A stretch of 64,000 nucleotides of DNA, taken from positions 248,001 through 312,000 of the forward strand of contig NZ_FPJO01000007.1 in assembly GCF_900119365.1 (NCBI RefSeq), read 5' to 3'. This document shows positions 8,263 through 17,035 of this stretch, in pieces. A program made the position numbers and the translations under genes. Within the stretch, counting starts at the first letter, position 1; each line of letters begins with the position of its first letter. This DNA comes from Streptomyces atratus. GTDB taxonomy: Bacteria > Actinomycetota > Actinomycetes > Streptomycetales > Streptomycetaceae. The notes beneath the pieces were generated by a model, which worked only from the letters and a program-made list of their open reading frames with translations, was not told where the DNA came from and made no database searches.

Positions 8263-9342
8263 TCAGGCCGGGTCGGGTTCGCGGCAGGGCCGGCACAGGC
8301 CGTCACGGAAGGCTTCGGGCCTGCCCGGGGCGCCGCACTCGGTGCACTCGACCATCAAGCGGCGTACGGGAGTTCCCGGCGTGGCCGGGGTCGCGGCGGG
8401 CAGGCGGGGCGGGAGCTTGTCGCGGAGGCGGCGGCGGACGAAGCCGAAGGGCGAGTCGACGGACGCGGGGAGCCCGGCGGTGAGGGCGTGCGTCAGGTAG
8501 TCGGCGCCCACACCGCGCGCGAACCACTCGGCGGCCGCCTGCTCCAGTGCCGCACAGTCCGCTGCCGAGAGGGCCAGGCGGGAGTCGGTACGGCCCAGTT
8601 GAGCCAGGGCGAGGAAGGCGTGGGACGGCCGGTCCACGGTCGCCCGCGGTACCGGCCCCGGCTGCGGTACCGACACCGGCTCCGGCTCTGCGGTGCGCTG
8701 CTGCGGCACTGTCGTGACGGGCGGCTGCGCCGGTACGTGCACGTGCACGGGCGCGGATGCGGGGGCCTCGGCCGAGGCGTCCGCCTCGGGAGCGGTGGAG
8801 TCGACAGGAGCCCACGGCGGTGGCGCGGCGGCCTCTGCGGCCTCCTGCGACGCGGGGTGGCGCTCCTCGGCGGCCAGGAAGGCGTTCCACCACTCGTTGT
8901 CATGGGCGGTGCGGGACCAGAAGGTGCGGGTGACCCAGCGGACCTGGTCGCCCTCGCCGCTCAGGCATCGCACATGCCGCAGATGGCCCGCCACGCCCAG
9001 GGCCCGCAGGGCGCTGCCGACGGCCATCTGCCCGTACAGCGGCTGGCTCCTGGCCAGCGACTTGATGCCCATCGCCGCACCCTCGGGCAGCGCGTCGACG
9101 TAACCCGCGATGTGCCGCTCGCGTTCGGGGAGCAGTGTGACGTCGCCCTCGCTGCAATGGTGTTGCTTCGGTACGGATCGCTTTCCGTAGCCGGGCTTGG
9201 CCTTCGGGTGGGCGCGCGAGGATGCGGGTGCACGCAGGGCAGGGCTAAGGTTTGAGACAGCCACGGGATCGCCTGTTTCGGTCTTGGGGTCAGGCCCCGG
9301 CCGGTGCTGAGAACACCGCGTCGGGGTCGTTACGTTGGGCAC
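8263..9342 (-). CDS. HTH domain protein with C-terminal cysteine motif (paralogue of 62352-63161)
   Basis: Up to 359 residues. A winged-helix-like domain (about residues 70-140: HIAGYVDALPEGAAMGIKSLA...) is followed by a long Ala/Pro-rich linker (about 165-245). A conserved C-terminal module (about 250-355) contains RLALSAADCAALEQAAAEWF, LTHALTAGLP and a four-Cys tail CTECGAPGRPEAFRDGLCRPC. The same domain order appears in the plus-strand gene at 62352. GTG 9342 is the most upstream start; a GTG near 9266 is an alternative. Likely DNA-binding; no target is known to me. Confidence 0.75.
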   Translation of the reverse strand: MPNVTTPTRCSQHRPGPDPKTETGDPVAVSNLSPALRAPASSRAHPKAKPGYGKRSVPKQHHCSEGDVTLLPERERHIAGYVDALPEGAAMGIKSLARSQPLYGQMAVGSALRALGVAGHLRHVRCLSGEGDQVRWVTRTFWSRTAHDNEWWNAFLAAEERHPASQEAAEAAAPPPWAPVDSTAPEADASAEAPASAPVHVHVPAQPPVTTVPQQRTAEPEPVSVPQPGPVPRATVDRPSHAFLALAQLGRTDSRLALSAADCAALEQAAAEWFARGVGADYLTHALTAGLPASVDSPFGFVRRRLRDKLPPRLPAATPATPGTPVRRLMVECTECGAPGRPEAFRDGLCRPCREPDPA

Positions 9343-9495
9343 CGTAAGCAGCCGCGACTCGCCGCCGCAAGTTGGTCACGACTAGTCATACTTGCTGGCC
9401 GTGACGGGTCGGGGAGGGTGGGGAGGTTTTCCCAACCCCCTTCATTTACCTACCGGTTGTACGGCATCGCTCGAATCCCGACGTCCGGATCCCGA

Positions 9496-9607
9496 CCCCC
9501 GAAGCCCGAAGCTCAAGACCCGGCCCCGGGCCTCTCCTCGTACCCACGAAAGAGTGAACAAGCCCTCCCCGAAGCTCGGAACCCGGCTCCCGAAGCTCGG
9601 GCTCCGG
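9496..9607. repeat. degenerate direct repeats CCCGAAGCxCGG
   Basis: Between the HTH gene and the Fe-S oxidase, CCCGAAGC recurs at 9497, 9568 and 9590, followed by related AAGCTCGG and ACCCGG blocks. The 9343-9619 gap otherwise holds an AT-richer putative promoter near 9380-9400 for the leftward HTH gene. Confidence 0.4.
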
Positions 9608-9619
9608 CCGCCCCGCGCC

Positions 9620-12460
9620 TCAGCCGCAGGAAGTACCCGATTCCGGCGCCAGGCCCTCCGCCAGCAGTTCCGCCAAGTGCCGTGCCCGTACGCCGCCCAG
9701 CTGTTCCAGCTGCGTCCGGCAGGAGAAGCCGTCCGCCAGGATGGCCGTGCCCGGTTCCGATGCGCGTACCGACGGCAGCAGGGTCTCCTCCGCGCAGGCC
9801 GCCGACACGTCCCAGTGGCCCCGTTCGAAGCCGAAGTTTCCGGCCAGGCCGCAGCAACCACCGCTCAACTCGCCAGCCAGTCCGGCCCGTTCGCGCAGTC
9901 GGCGCTCCGCCGCGTCGCCCAGGACCGCGTGCTGGTGGCAGTGGGTCTGGCCGGTGACCGGGAGGTCCAGGCGGGGTGGTTGCCAGTCGGGGGCGTACTC
10001 CTCCAGGTACTGGGCCAGTGTTCTCACCGACGCGGCCAGTTCGGCGGACCTCGGGTCGTCGGGGAGGAGTTCGGGCAGATCCGTGCGGAGGGTGGCGGCG
10101 CAGCTCGGTTCGAGGACGACCAGCGGGGTGCCGAGCGTGCCGCCCAGCCGGTCCAGGGTGCGGCGCATGACCTTGCGGGCCTTGTCCAGCTGGCCCGTCG
10201 ATACGTAGGTGAGGCCGCAGCACAGCCCGCGGCCGGCGGGGATCGTGTGGCGGCCCGCCGCCTCCAGGACCCGCACCGCCGCCCGGCCCACCTCGGGAGA
10301 GAGGTGTTCGGTGAAGGTGTCGGGCCAGACCATGGCCACCTCGTCGTTCGAGAAGACGAACGTGCCCTTGCCCCAGCGCCGGTTCAGCCACCGGGTGAAC
10401 GTCTCCCGCGCCAGGACCGGAATACCGCGCTCCGGTGCGACGCCCGCCAGCCGCTTGGCGAGGGCGGCGAGGAGGCGCACCCGGGCCAGTGCGTTCAGCG
10501 GGCCCGCGAAGGGGGACGCGAGGCGCAGCCACACCGGCAGCCGGCCCATCGTGTAGTGGGCGGCCGGGCGCAGCCGCCGCCGGTAGTGGTGGTGCAGGAA
10601 CTCCGCCTTGTACGTGGCCATGTCGACGCCCACCGGGCAGTCGCTCCGGCAGCCCTTGCAGGACAGGCAGAGGTCGAGCGCGTCCCGCACCTCCGTCGAG
10701 CGCCAGCCGTCCGTGATCACCCCGCCCGCGTCGCCCGCGAGCATCTCGTGCAGCAGCCGGGCCCGGCCGCGGGTGGAGTGGGCCTCCTCACCGGTCGCCC
10801 GGAACGACGGGCACATCACGCCCGCGCCCGCAGGCTGCGCCGTGCGGCATTTGGCGACGCCCACGCAGCGGCGTACCGCCGCCGAGAAGTCGCCGCCGTC
10901 GTGCGGGTAGCCGAACGCGACGTCCACCGGGCGCTTGGGCAGCACTTCGAAGCGGAGGTTCTCGTCGAGCCGGGCGGGGCGGGCGAGGATGCCGGGGTTC
11001 ATGCCGCCGTCCGGGTCCCAGATGTCCTTGAAGCGGGAGAAGAGGGCGACCAGTTCGTCCCCGTACATGCGCGGGAGCAGTTCGGCGCGGGCCTGGCCGT
11101 CGCCGTGTTCGCCGCTCAGTGATCCGCCGTGCGCGACGACCAGGTCGGCGAGGTCCTCGGAGAAGCGGCGGAAGCGGGCCACGCCCTGGGTGCTCAGCAG
11201 GTCGAAGTCGATCCGGACGTGGATGCAGCCGTCGCCGAAGTGCCCGTACGGAGTGCCGCGCAGCCCGTGTCCGGCGAGCAGGGCGCGGAAGTCGCGGAGG
11301 TAGGGGCCGAGGCGGTCGGGCGGTACGGCGCAGTCCTCCCAGCCGGGCCAGGCCTCCGTGCCGTCCGGCATCCGGGTCGCGGTGCCTGCCGCGTCCTCGC
11401 GGATGCGCCACAGGGCCCGCTGCCCGGCCGGGCCGGTGACGACCGTGCCGTCCAGCGCGTCGGCCGCCCGCAGGACGCGCTCGGCGTGCGCCCGCGCCTC
11501 GGCCGGGGTGGCGCCGCCCGTCTCGACGAAGAGCCAGGCACCGCCGCGCGGCAGCCCGGCCGGTTCCCGTACGAGATCGGCGGCCATGCCCTCGACGGTG
11601 AGCGGATGGTGCGGGAGCAGGCCGGGGGCGGCCTCGGCGGCCGCGGCCTCGTCGGCGTAGCCGAGTACGGCCAGCGCGCGGGCGGCCGGTGCCTCGACCA
11701 GTCGTACGGTCGCCTCCGTCACCACACCGAGCGTGCCCTCGCTGCCGCAGAAGGCGCGGGCGAGGTCGGTCCCGCGCTCGGGCAGGAGGGCGTCCAGCGC
11801 GTATCCGGAGATGCGGCGCGGAAGCTCTGGGAATCCGGTGCGCAGCAGGGCGAGGTTGGTGCGGATGAGCTCGGGGAGGCCGGTCAGGGCCTCGGGGACC
11901 GTTCCCCGGCCCAGTCGCAGGGTGTCGCCGCCGTAGCGGGTCACGGTCAGGGCGTGCGTGTTGTCGGCCGTGGTGCCCCAGGCGACCGAGTGCGCGCCGC
12001 AGGAGTTGTTGCCGATCATGCCGCCCAGCGTGCAGCGGCTGTGCGTGGACGGGTCGGGGCCGAAGGTGAGGCCGTGCGGGGCGGCGGCGGCGCGCAGCTC
12101 GTCCAGGACCACGCCCGGCTGGACGGCGGCGGTGCGGGAGCCGGGGTCCAGCTCGACGATCCCGCGCAGATGACGGGTGAGATCGAGCACGACGCCGGTG
12201 CCGGTGGCCTGTCCCGCGATGGAGGTGCCGCCGCCGCGCGGCACCACGGGGACGCCGTGCGCGCGGCAGACCGCGAGGGCGGCGGCCACGTCGTCGGCGT
12301 CGCGCGGGAAGACGACGCCGAGTGGTACGCGGCGGTAGTTGGAGGCATCCATCGTCGTCAACGCCCGTGCGGTGGTGCCGAAGTCGGCCTCCCCCCGGAC
12401 CGCGGTGCGCAGGGCCTGAGCGAGTTCGGCGCGTTCCGTCGGATTCAGATGTGCGGCCAT
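9620..12460 (-). CDS. FAD-binding and (Fe-S)-binding oxidoreductase (GlcD/Dld-like fused to GlpC-like)
   Basis: 946 residues. An N-terminal FAD_binding_4 (PCMH) domain (about 35-210, with VVPRGGGTSIAGQATG and STHSRCTLGGMIGNNSCGAH) leads to a FAD-oxidase C domain (about 240-520, with YGHFGDGCIHVRIDF and SGEHGDG). A ferredoxin segment follows with CLSCKGCRSDCPVGVDM near residue 620, then two CCG-type cysteine-rich domains (GLCCGLTY and GGCCGLAGNFGFE). This architecture is that of membrane-associated D-lactate/glycolate-type dehydrogenases that pass electrons to the quinone pool. ATG 12460 was chosen as the first residue of the conserved region; the frame is open further upstream but enters the promoter region of the conservon. 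Substrate is inference. Confidence 0.92.
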   Translation of the reverse strand: MAAHLNPTERAELAQALRTAVRGEADFGTTARALTTMDASNYRRVPLGVVFPRDADDVAAALAVCRAHGVPVVPRGGGTSIAGQATGTGVVLDLTRHLRGIVELDPGSRTAAVQPGVVLDELRAAAAPHGLTFGPDPSTHSRCTLGGMIGNNSCGAHSVAWGTTADNTHALTVTRYGGDTLRLGRGTVPEALTGLPELIRTNLALLRTGFPELPRRISGYALDALLPERGTDLARAFCGSEGTLGVVTEATVRLVEAPAARALAVLGYADEAAAAEAAPGLLPHHPLTVEGMAADLVREPAGLPRGGAWLFVETGGATPAEARAHAERVLRAADALDGTVVTGPAGQRALWRIREDAAGTATRMPDGTEAWPGWEDCAVPPDRLGPYLRDFRALLAGHGLRGTPYGHFGDGCIHVRIDFDLLSTQGVARFRRFSEDLADLVVAHGGSLSGEHGDGQARAELLPRMYGDELVALFSRFKDIWDPDGGMNPGILARPARLDENLRFEVLPKRPVDVAFGYPHDGGDFSAAVRRCVGVAKCRTAQPAGAGVMCPSFRATGEEAHSTRGRARLLHEMLAGDAGGVITDGWRSTEVRDALDLCLSCKGCRSDCPVGVDMATYKAEFLHHHYRRRLRPAAHYTMGRLPVWLRLASPFAGPLNALARVRLLAALAKRLAGVAPERGIPVLARETFTRWLNRRWGKGTFVFSNDEVAMVWPDTFTEHLSPEVGRAAVRVLEAAGRHTIPAGRGLCCGLTYVSTGQLDKARKVMRRTLDRLGGTLGTPLVVLEPSCAATLRTDLPELLPDDPRSAELAASVRTLAQYLEEYAPDWQPPRLDLPVTGQTHCHQHAVLGDAAERRLRERAGLAGELSGGCCGLAGNFGFERGHWDVSAACAEETLLPSVRASEPGTAILADGFSCRTQLEQLGGVRARHLAELLAEGLAPESGTSCG

Positions 12461-12765
12461 GGCGCCCAGGATGCCGTTGATCGGGCCACTGGGCCGTCCG
12501 GCGCCGTCCGTTTCCCCCGAATACGTCAATACGTCGGAATACGTCGGGCGCGTAGTCACATACGTAACAGAGAGGCCACAAGATCTTCCCAAAGAGAGCG
12601 TCAATTCTCATATAGTGACCGAGACTTGCCTTGGAATTGTCAGCTCCAGTTGCCTCATTCAGCTTGGCAGTTCCGAACTGTCCCGATCTGTACCGTTCGA
12701 TCCGCCCGACCTGTCCCACCTGTCCGTTCCGTCCGTCCGCACCCGTCCGCTCCCAAGGACTCCCA
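12461..12765. promoter_or_regulatory. divergent promoter region with three AATACGTC repeats
   Basis: A 305-bp gap between the divergent oxidase and conservon. AATACGTC occurs at 12520, 12528 and 12538, in direct orientation, followed by an AT-richer segment (12545-12625) with a possible -10 (CATATAGT, about 12608-12615). A pyrimidine-rich tract (about 12680-12757, repeated CTGTCC/CCGTCC) leads into AAGGA, the ribosome-binding site of cvnA. Confidence 0.5.
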
Positions 12766-14322
12766 TTGAGCCCCTCATCCCGGCCGACCGCAGTGGCCCT
12801 GCTGATATCGCTGGCCGTCACCGGATCCCTGTGCCTGTGGGCGGTCGCCGCCGCCCCCGATTCGGTACGGCCCGCGCTGGCGTGGGGGGCGGGTGGAGCC
12901 GCCGTGGTGCTGTCCGCCGCCGTGGCCGTCGCCGTCCAGGCCCGTGCCAACGCCGGCCGTCTGCGCGCCCGGCTCACCTCGGAGACCCAGCGGTTCACCG
13001 GCGAGATCAGCCGCCTCGTGTCCGCCTCGGCCGCCGAGGGCCAGCGGTTCACCGCCGAGACCGCCCGGATCAAGTCCGCGTCGGCGGCCGAGACGGCACG
13101 CCTCAGGTCCGCGGCCGAGGCCGAGACGGCACGGATCACCGCGCATGCCGCCGCCGAGATCGAACGGCTCACCGCGGAGATCGCGCGGCTCACCGCCCGC
13201 GCGACCCGCAGCGAGACCGAGCGCTCCGCCGCGGTCGCCGCCTGCGCCAACGCCGCGGGCCGGATGCAGGCCCTGGCCACCAGCATGCTCGCCGACCTGC
13301 GCGAGATGGAGCACCGGCACGCCGCCGAGGACGTGCTCGGCGATCTCCTCCACCTCGACCACCGCACCGCCCAGGCGGGCCGGCTCGCCGACTCCATCGC
13401 CGTGCTCACCGGCGCCCGCTCCGGGCGGCGCTGGGCGAAGCCGATCGTGATGGAGTCGATCCTGCGCGGCGCGATGGGCCGGATCAGCGGCTACCAGCGG
13501 GTGCGGCTCCACTCGACCAGCGATGTCGCGGTGGCCGGCCACGCCGCCGAGGGCGTCATGCACGCGCTCGCCGAGCTCCTCGACAACGCCGCCAACTTCT
13601 CGCCGCCCACGGCCGAGGTCCATGTGTACGTCGAGGAGGTGCCGGCCGGCATCGTCCTGACCGTCGAGGACAGCGGCCTGGTCATGAGCGATGTGCAGCT
13701 GCGCCGCGCCGAGCGCGCGGTGTCGGCGACCGACCAGGACCTGACGGGGCTCTCCGGCACCCGGCTCGGCCTCGCCGTCGTCGGCCGGCTGGCCCGCAAG
13801 CACGGTCTGACCGTTGCGTTCCGGCCGTCCGCGCGCGGCGGTACGGGCGCCCTGATGATGCTCCCGCAGGAGCTCCTCACCCGGACCCCCGTACCGGCCC
13901 CGGCCCCGGTGTCCCGGCCGGTCCCCGAGCCGGAGCCCACGCACGGCACCGCCCCGGCGGAGACGGGGACGGCGACCGGGGCGGCGGCTCCCACGTCCGA
14001 CGCCCAGCACCCGCAGCACGCACCGGCCCCCGCCGAACCGGCCACCCCCGCACCGGCGGACCCCACCACGGGCCCCGCCGCGGACTCCCCCGCCTCCGAT
14101 ACCACCGGCAACCTCCCCCGGTTCGGCGAGAGCGGGCTGCCCAAGCGCCCCCGCGGCCGCACCCTCGCCGCCGCCGAGGCCCGCGCCCAAGCCCACTCCG
14201 ACGACGCCACGGCCCCCCGGCCCCGCACCTCCGACCCCAAGGAACAAGCAGCCCGCTTCAGCAGCTTCCGCCAGGCTGTTCGGGCCAATTCCCCGCACCC
14301 GGAAGAAGGCAACACCCGATGA
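12766..14322 (+). CDS. cvnA: CvnA-type conservon sensor histidine kinase-like protein
   Basis: 518 residues. Two N-terminal hydrophobic segments (about 9-28 and 34-55) anchor it in the membrane. A long Ala/Arg/Glu coiled coil (about 60-155) follows, built on repeats such as RFTGEISRLVSAS and RFTAETARIKSAS. An HSP90-like ATPase domain (about 250-370) carries N-box AELLDNAANFSPP, a degenerate G1 (EDSGLVMS) and GTRLGLAVVGRLARKHG. The C-terminal 130 residues are Pro/Ala-rich. In S. coelicolor cvn9 the equivalent protein forms a membrane complex with the B, C and D partners like a eukaryotic GPCR-G-protein system. TTG 12766 has AAGGA six bases upstream. Stop overlaps the cvnB ATG. Confidence 0.92.
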   Translation: MSPSSRPTAVALLISLAVTGSLCLWAVAAAPDSVRPALAWGAGGAAVVLSAAVAVAVQARANAGRLRARLTSETQRFTGEISRLVSASAAEGQRFTAETARIKSASAAETARLRSAAEAETARITAHAAAEIERLTAEIARLTARATRSETERSAAVAACANAAGRMQALATSMLADLREMEHRHAAEDVLGDLLHLDHRTAQAGRLADSIAVLTGARSGRRWAKPIVMESILRGAMGRISGYQRVRLHSTSDVAVAGHAAEGVMHALAELLDNAANFSPPTAEVHVYVEEVPAGIVLTVEDSGLVMSDVQLRRAERAVSATDQDLTGLSGTRLGLAVVGRLARKHGLTVAFRPSARGGTGALMMLPQELLTRTPVPAPAPVSRPVPEPEPTHGTAPAETGTATGAAAPTSDAQHPQHAPAPAEPATPAPADPTTGPAADSPASDTTGNLPRFGESGLPKRPRGRTLAAAEARAQAHSDDATAPRPRTSDPKEQAARFSSFRQAVRANSPHPEEGNTR

Positions 14323-14762
14323 CCGCCACCACCGACGAGAAGCTCAACTGGCTGCTGGAGGGGCTCCTGGAGCGCACCCCCGGCACTCGTCACGCCCTCG
14401 TCCTGTCCAGGGACGGCCTCAAGCTGTGCCGCACCCCCGAGCTCTCCGTCGACCAGGCCGACCAGCTGGCCGCGATCTCGGCCGGGATCCAGAGCCTTTC
14501 CCACGGCGCCTCCGTCGAGTTCGGTGACGGCACCGGCGGCGTACGGTCCGCGATGGCCGAGTTCTACGGCGGTGTGCTGTTCATCGTCGAGGCGGGCGCG
14601 GGCGCCCATCTCGCGGTCGTCGCCTCCGAGGACTCCGACGTCGGCCTCATCGGCCACAACATGAGCGAGCTCGTCGAGCAGCTCGGCGAGCATCTCAGCG
14701 CCCCGCCGCGCTCCCCCGCGGCCTCCGAAGTCACCGCCGCCGACGCCGACGCGGCCGTATGA
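14319..14762 (+). CDS. cvnB: CvnB-type roadblock/LC7 domain protein
   Basis: 147 residues, roadblock/LC7 fold: LNWLLEGLLERTPGTRHALV, LSRDGLKLCRT, then DQADQLAAISAGIQSLSHG, the pattern shared by MglB-like regulators of small GTPases. It probably acts as GAP-like or scaffold partner of the CvnD GTPase. The ATG overlaps the cvnA stop and the gene's stop overlaps the cvnC start, so the four core genes are coupled in the usual conservon order. Confidence 0.93.
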   Translation: MTATTDEKLNWLLEGLLERTPGTRHALVLSRDGLKLCRTPELSVDQADQLAAISAGIQSLSHGASVEFGDGTGGVRSAMAEFYGGVLFIVEAGAGAHLAVVASEDSDVGLIGHNMSELVEQLGEHLSAPPRSPAASEVTAADADAAV

Positions 14763-15124
14763 CCCGCCCCCGCCGCCCCGGCCGGGACGACGATCCGGAC
14801 CGGCTGTACACCCTCACCGGGGGCCGCAGCCGGTCCGACTCGGACGCTTTCGACCTGGTGACGCTGGTGGTATCCGAGTGCGAGCCGACCCCCGGCATGC
14901 AGTCGGAGCACGTCACGATCCTGCGGATGTGCCAACTGCCCACCGCGGTCGTGGAGATCGCGGCGGGCCTCGGCCTGCCCGTCAGCATCGTCCGGATCAT
15001 GCTGTCCGACCTGCTGGACACCGGACGGATCAGCGCCCGCCACCCCCGTACTGCCCGTGTCGCGGACCGGCTCCCCGACCCCGAGATCCTGGAACAGGTG
15101 CTCGTTGGACTCCGCAACCTCTGA
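14759..15124 (+). CDS. cvnC: CvnC-type DUF742 protein
   Basis: 121 residues, DUF742. The N-terminus DDDPDRLYTLTGGRS is followed by DAFDLVTLVVSE, a winged-helix-like core ILRMCQLPTAVVEIAAGLGL and PVSIVRIMLSDLLDTGRI, the hallmarks of CvnC. Overlaps cvnB by 4 bases and cvnD by 20 bases. Function within the conservon complex is undefined. Confidence 0.93.
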   Translation: MTRPRRPGRDDDPDRLYTLTGGRSRSDSDAFDLVTLVVSECEPTPGMQSEHVTILRMCQLPTAVVEIAAGLGLPVSIVRIMLSDLLDTGRISARHPRTARVADRLPDPEILEQVLVGLRNL

Positions 15125-15758
15125 CCGTGCCGCCCTGCGGGCGACGGCCGACAACGGACTGAAGATCGTCGTCGTCGGCGGCTTCGGCGTCGGCAAGACC
15201 ACCATGGTCCGCTCCGTCAGCGAGATCCGTCCGCTGAACACGGAAGAGACCATGACCCGCGCGGGCGAGGCCGTCGACCACCTCGACGGCGTGCAGTCGA
15301 AGACCTCCACGACCGTCGCGTTCGACTTCGGCCGGATCTCGCTCGACGAGCGCTCCGTGCTGTACCTCTTCGGCGCCCCCGGCCAGGAACGCTTCTGGTT
15401 CCTGTGGGACCGGCTGTTCTCCGGCACGCTCGGCGCCGTCGTGCTCGTCGACACCCGCAGGCTCGCCGACTCCTGGTACGCGATCGACCGGCTGGAGCAC
15501 CACGGCACGCCGTTCATCGTGGCCTGCAACGACTTCGGCGGCCCGCTCCACACCGAACAGCAGATACGCGAGGCGCTCGCCCTTTCGGACGACGTGCCCC
15601 TGGTGGAGTGCGACGCCCGGGACCGTTCGTCCAGCAAGTACGTACTGATCACGCTGGTCGAGTACCTCCACACCCTTTCGCAGGGCGGGGCTGCCGCCCG
15701 GTCCGCCGCCACCCGTCCGGAGACCGCGCCGGAGAAGACCCCGGAGCCCACCTCGTGA
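15105..15758 (+). CDS. cvnD: CvnD-type small GTPase
   Basis: 217 residues, Ras-like ATP/GTP-binding protein. P-loop GGFGVGKTT (about residues 21-29), a Thr-rich switch I region (KTSTTVAFDFGRI), a Walker B/G3-like FGAPGQERFWFLWD (about 91-104) and CNDF in place of the usual NKxD base-specificity motif (about 142-145). TTG 15105, inside the cvnC 3' end, is the only in-frame start that keeps the P-loop with a normal N-terminus. Its 3' end overlaps the GTG of the P450 gene. Confidence 0.93.
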   Translation: MDSATSDRAALRATADNGLKIVVVGGFGVGKTTMVRSVSEIRPLNTEETMTRAGEAVDHLDGVQSKTSTTVAFDFGRISLDERSVLYLFGAPGQERFWFLWDRLFSGTLGAVVLVDTRRLADSWYAIDRLEHHGTPFIVACNDFGGPLHTEQQIREALALSDDVPLVECDARDRSSSKYVLITLVEYLHTLSQGGAAARSAATRPETAPEKTPEPTS

Positions 15759-17035
15759 CCCAGCCCCCGGCCCCGCCCTCCGGCTGCCCCGTCTCCCAGG
15801 GCCGCGTGCCTCTCTCCGGCCCCCGGTTCCAGACCGATCCGACCCGGCTCTACCGGGAGATGCGCCGCGACCACGGGGCCGTGGCCCCGATCGTCCTCGA
15901 CGGCGACATCCCGGCCTGGCTCGTGATCGGCTACCGCGAACTGCACCAGGTCACCGGCGACCCGGTGCTGTTCAGCCGCGACTCCGAGCTGTGGAACCAG
16001 TGGGACCACATACCCGCCGACTGGCCGCTGCTGCCGATGATCGGCCGCAAGCAGCCGTCGATCCTGTACACGGTCGGCCCCCGGCACACCGAACGCGCCG
16101 CGATGATCAGCGACGCGCTGGAGGCCGTCGACCCGTTCGCGCTCAAGCGGTACGCGGAGAAGTTCGCCGACGCCCTCATCGACAAGTTCTGCGCCACTGG
16201 CGGCACCGAGATCATCGCCGAGTACGCGATGCTGCTGCCCGCCCGCGTCCTGGCCAAGATCTACGGCTTCAGCGACACCATCGGCCACGCGCTCGTCGGC
16301 TCGCTCAACGACATGATCGACGGCCGGGAACGGGCACTGGCCGGCCAGCAGCACCTCGCGTCCTCCATGTTCCAGCTGCTGGCCGACAAGCACGCCGAAC
16401 CGGGCGACGACGTCGCCTCGCGGATGATCGCCGACCGCGGCCACTTCACCGACGAGGAGATCGCCCAGGACCTGATGGTCATGATGGCCGCGGGCCACCA
16501 GCCGACCGCCGACTGGATCGGCAACTCGCTACGGCTGATGCTCACCGACGACCGGTTCGCCGCCTCCCTCTCGGGCGGCCGGCACAGCGTCGCCGAGGCC
16601 ATGAACGAGGTCCTGTGGGAGGACACCCCGTCGCAGAACATCGCGGGACGCTGGGCCTCGCGCGACACCCGCCTGGGCGGCCGCCACATCCAGGCGGGCG
16701 ACCTGCTGGTGCTGGGCATCGGCGCCGCCAACGCCGACCCGCAGGTCCGCACCGACGGCTCCGAGATGACCGGCGGCAACAACGCCTTCCTCTCCTTCGG
16801 CCACGGCGAGCACCGCTGCCCGTTCCCGGCCCAGGAGACCGCCGAGGTCATCGCCCGTACCGGCATCGAGGTACTGCTCGACCGGCTCCCGGACATCGAC
16901 CTCGCCGTCCCCGCCGGACAGCTCACCCGGCGCCCGTCCCCGTGGCTGCGGGGCCTGACCGGCCTGCCGTTGACCTTCACGCCCACTCTCGCACTGGGAC
17001 CTGTCACGGAAACCGACACCGGAGGCCAGAGATGA
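15755..17035 (+). CDS. cvnE: cytochrome P450, CYP157-like, lacking the ExxR arginine
   Basis: 426 residues. The haem ligand loop FLSFGHGEHRCPFPA is present (near residue 352-366) with its cysteine. The I-helix reads AAGHQPTAD instead of the usual AGxE/DT, so the acid is Gln and a Pro follows. The K-helix that normally carries ExxR reads MNEVLWEDTPSQN, i.e. E-V-L-W: the Arg is replaced by Trp. CYP157 enzymes of S. coelicolor are known for the same loss. Overlaps both cvnD and the second P450 by 4 bases. Redox activity and substrate are unknown; the protein may have a structural or regulatory role in the conservon. Confidence 0.92.
   Translation: MTQPPAPPSGCPVSQGRVPLSGPRFQTDPTRLYREMRRDHGAVAPIVLDGDIPAWLVIGYRELHQVTGDPVLFSRDSELWNQWDHIPADWPLLPMIGRKQPSILYTVGPRHTERAAMISDALEAVDPFALKRYAEKFADALIDKFCATGGTEIIAEYAMLLPARVLAKIYGFSDTIGHALVGSLNDMIDGRERALAGQQHLASSMFQLLADKHAEPGDDVASRMIADRGHFTDEEIAQDLMVMMAAGHQPTADWIGNSLRLMLTDDRFAASLSGGRHSVAEAMNEVLWEDTPSQNIAGRWASRDTRLGGRHIQAGDLLVLGIGAANADPQVRTDGSEMTGGNNAFLSFGHGEHRCPFPAQETAEVIARTGIEVLLDRLPDIDLAVPAGQLTRRPSPWLRGLTGLPLTFTPTLALGPVTETDTGGQR

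Noticed and set aside
9440..9480. tRNA-like GCTCGAATCCC sequence
   Set aside because: No acceptor stem, anticodon arm or CCA context can be paired around it.
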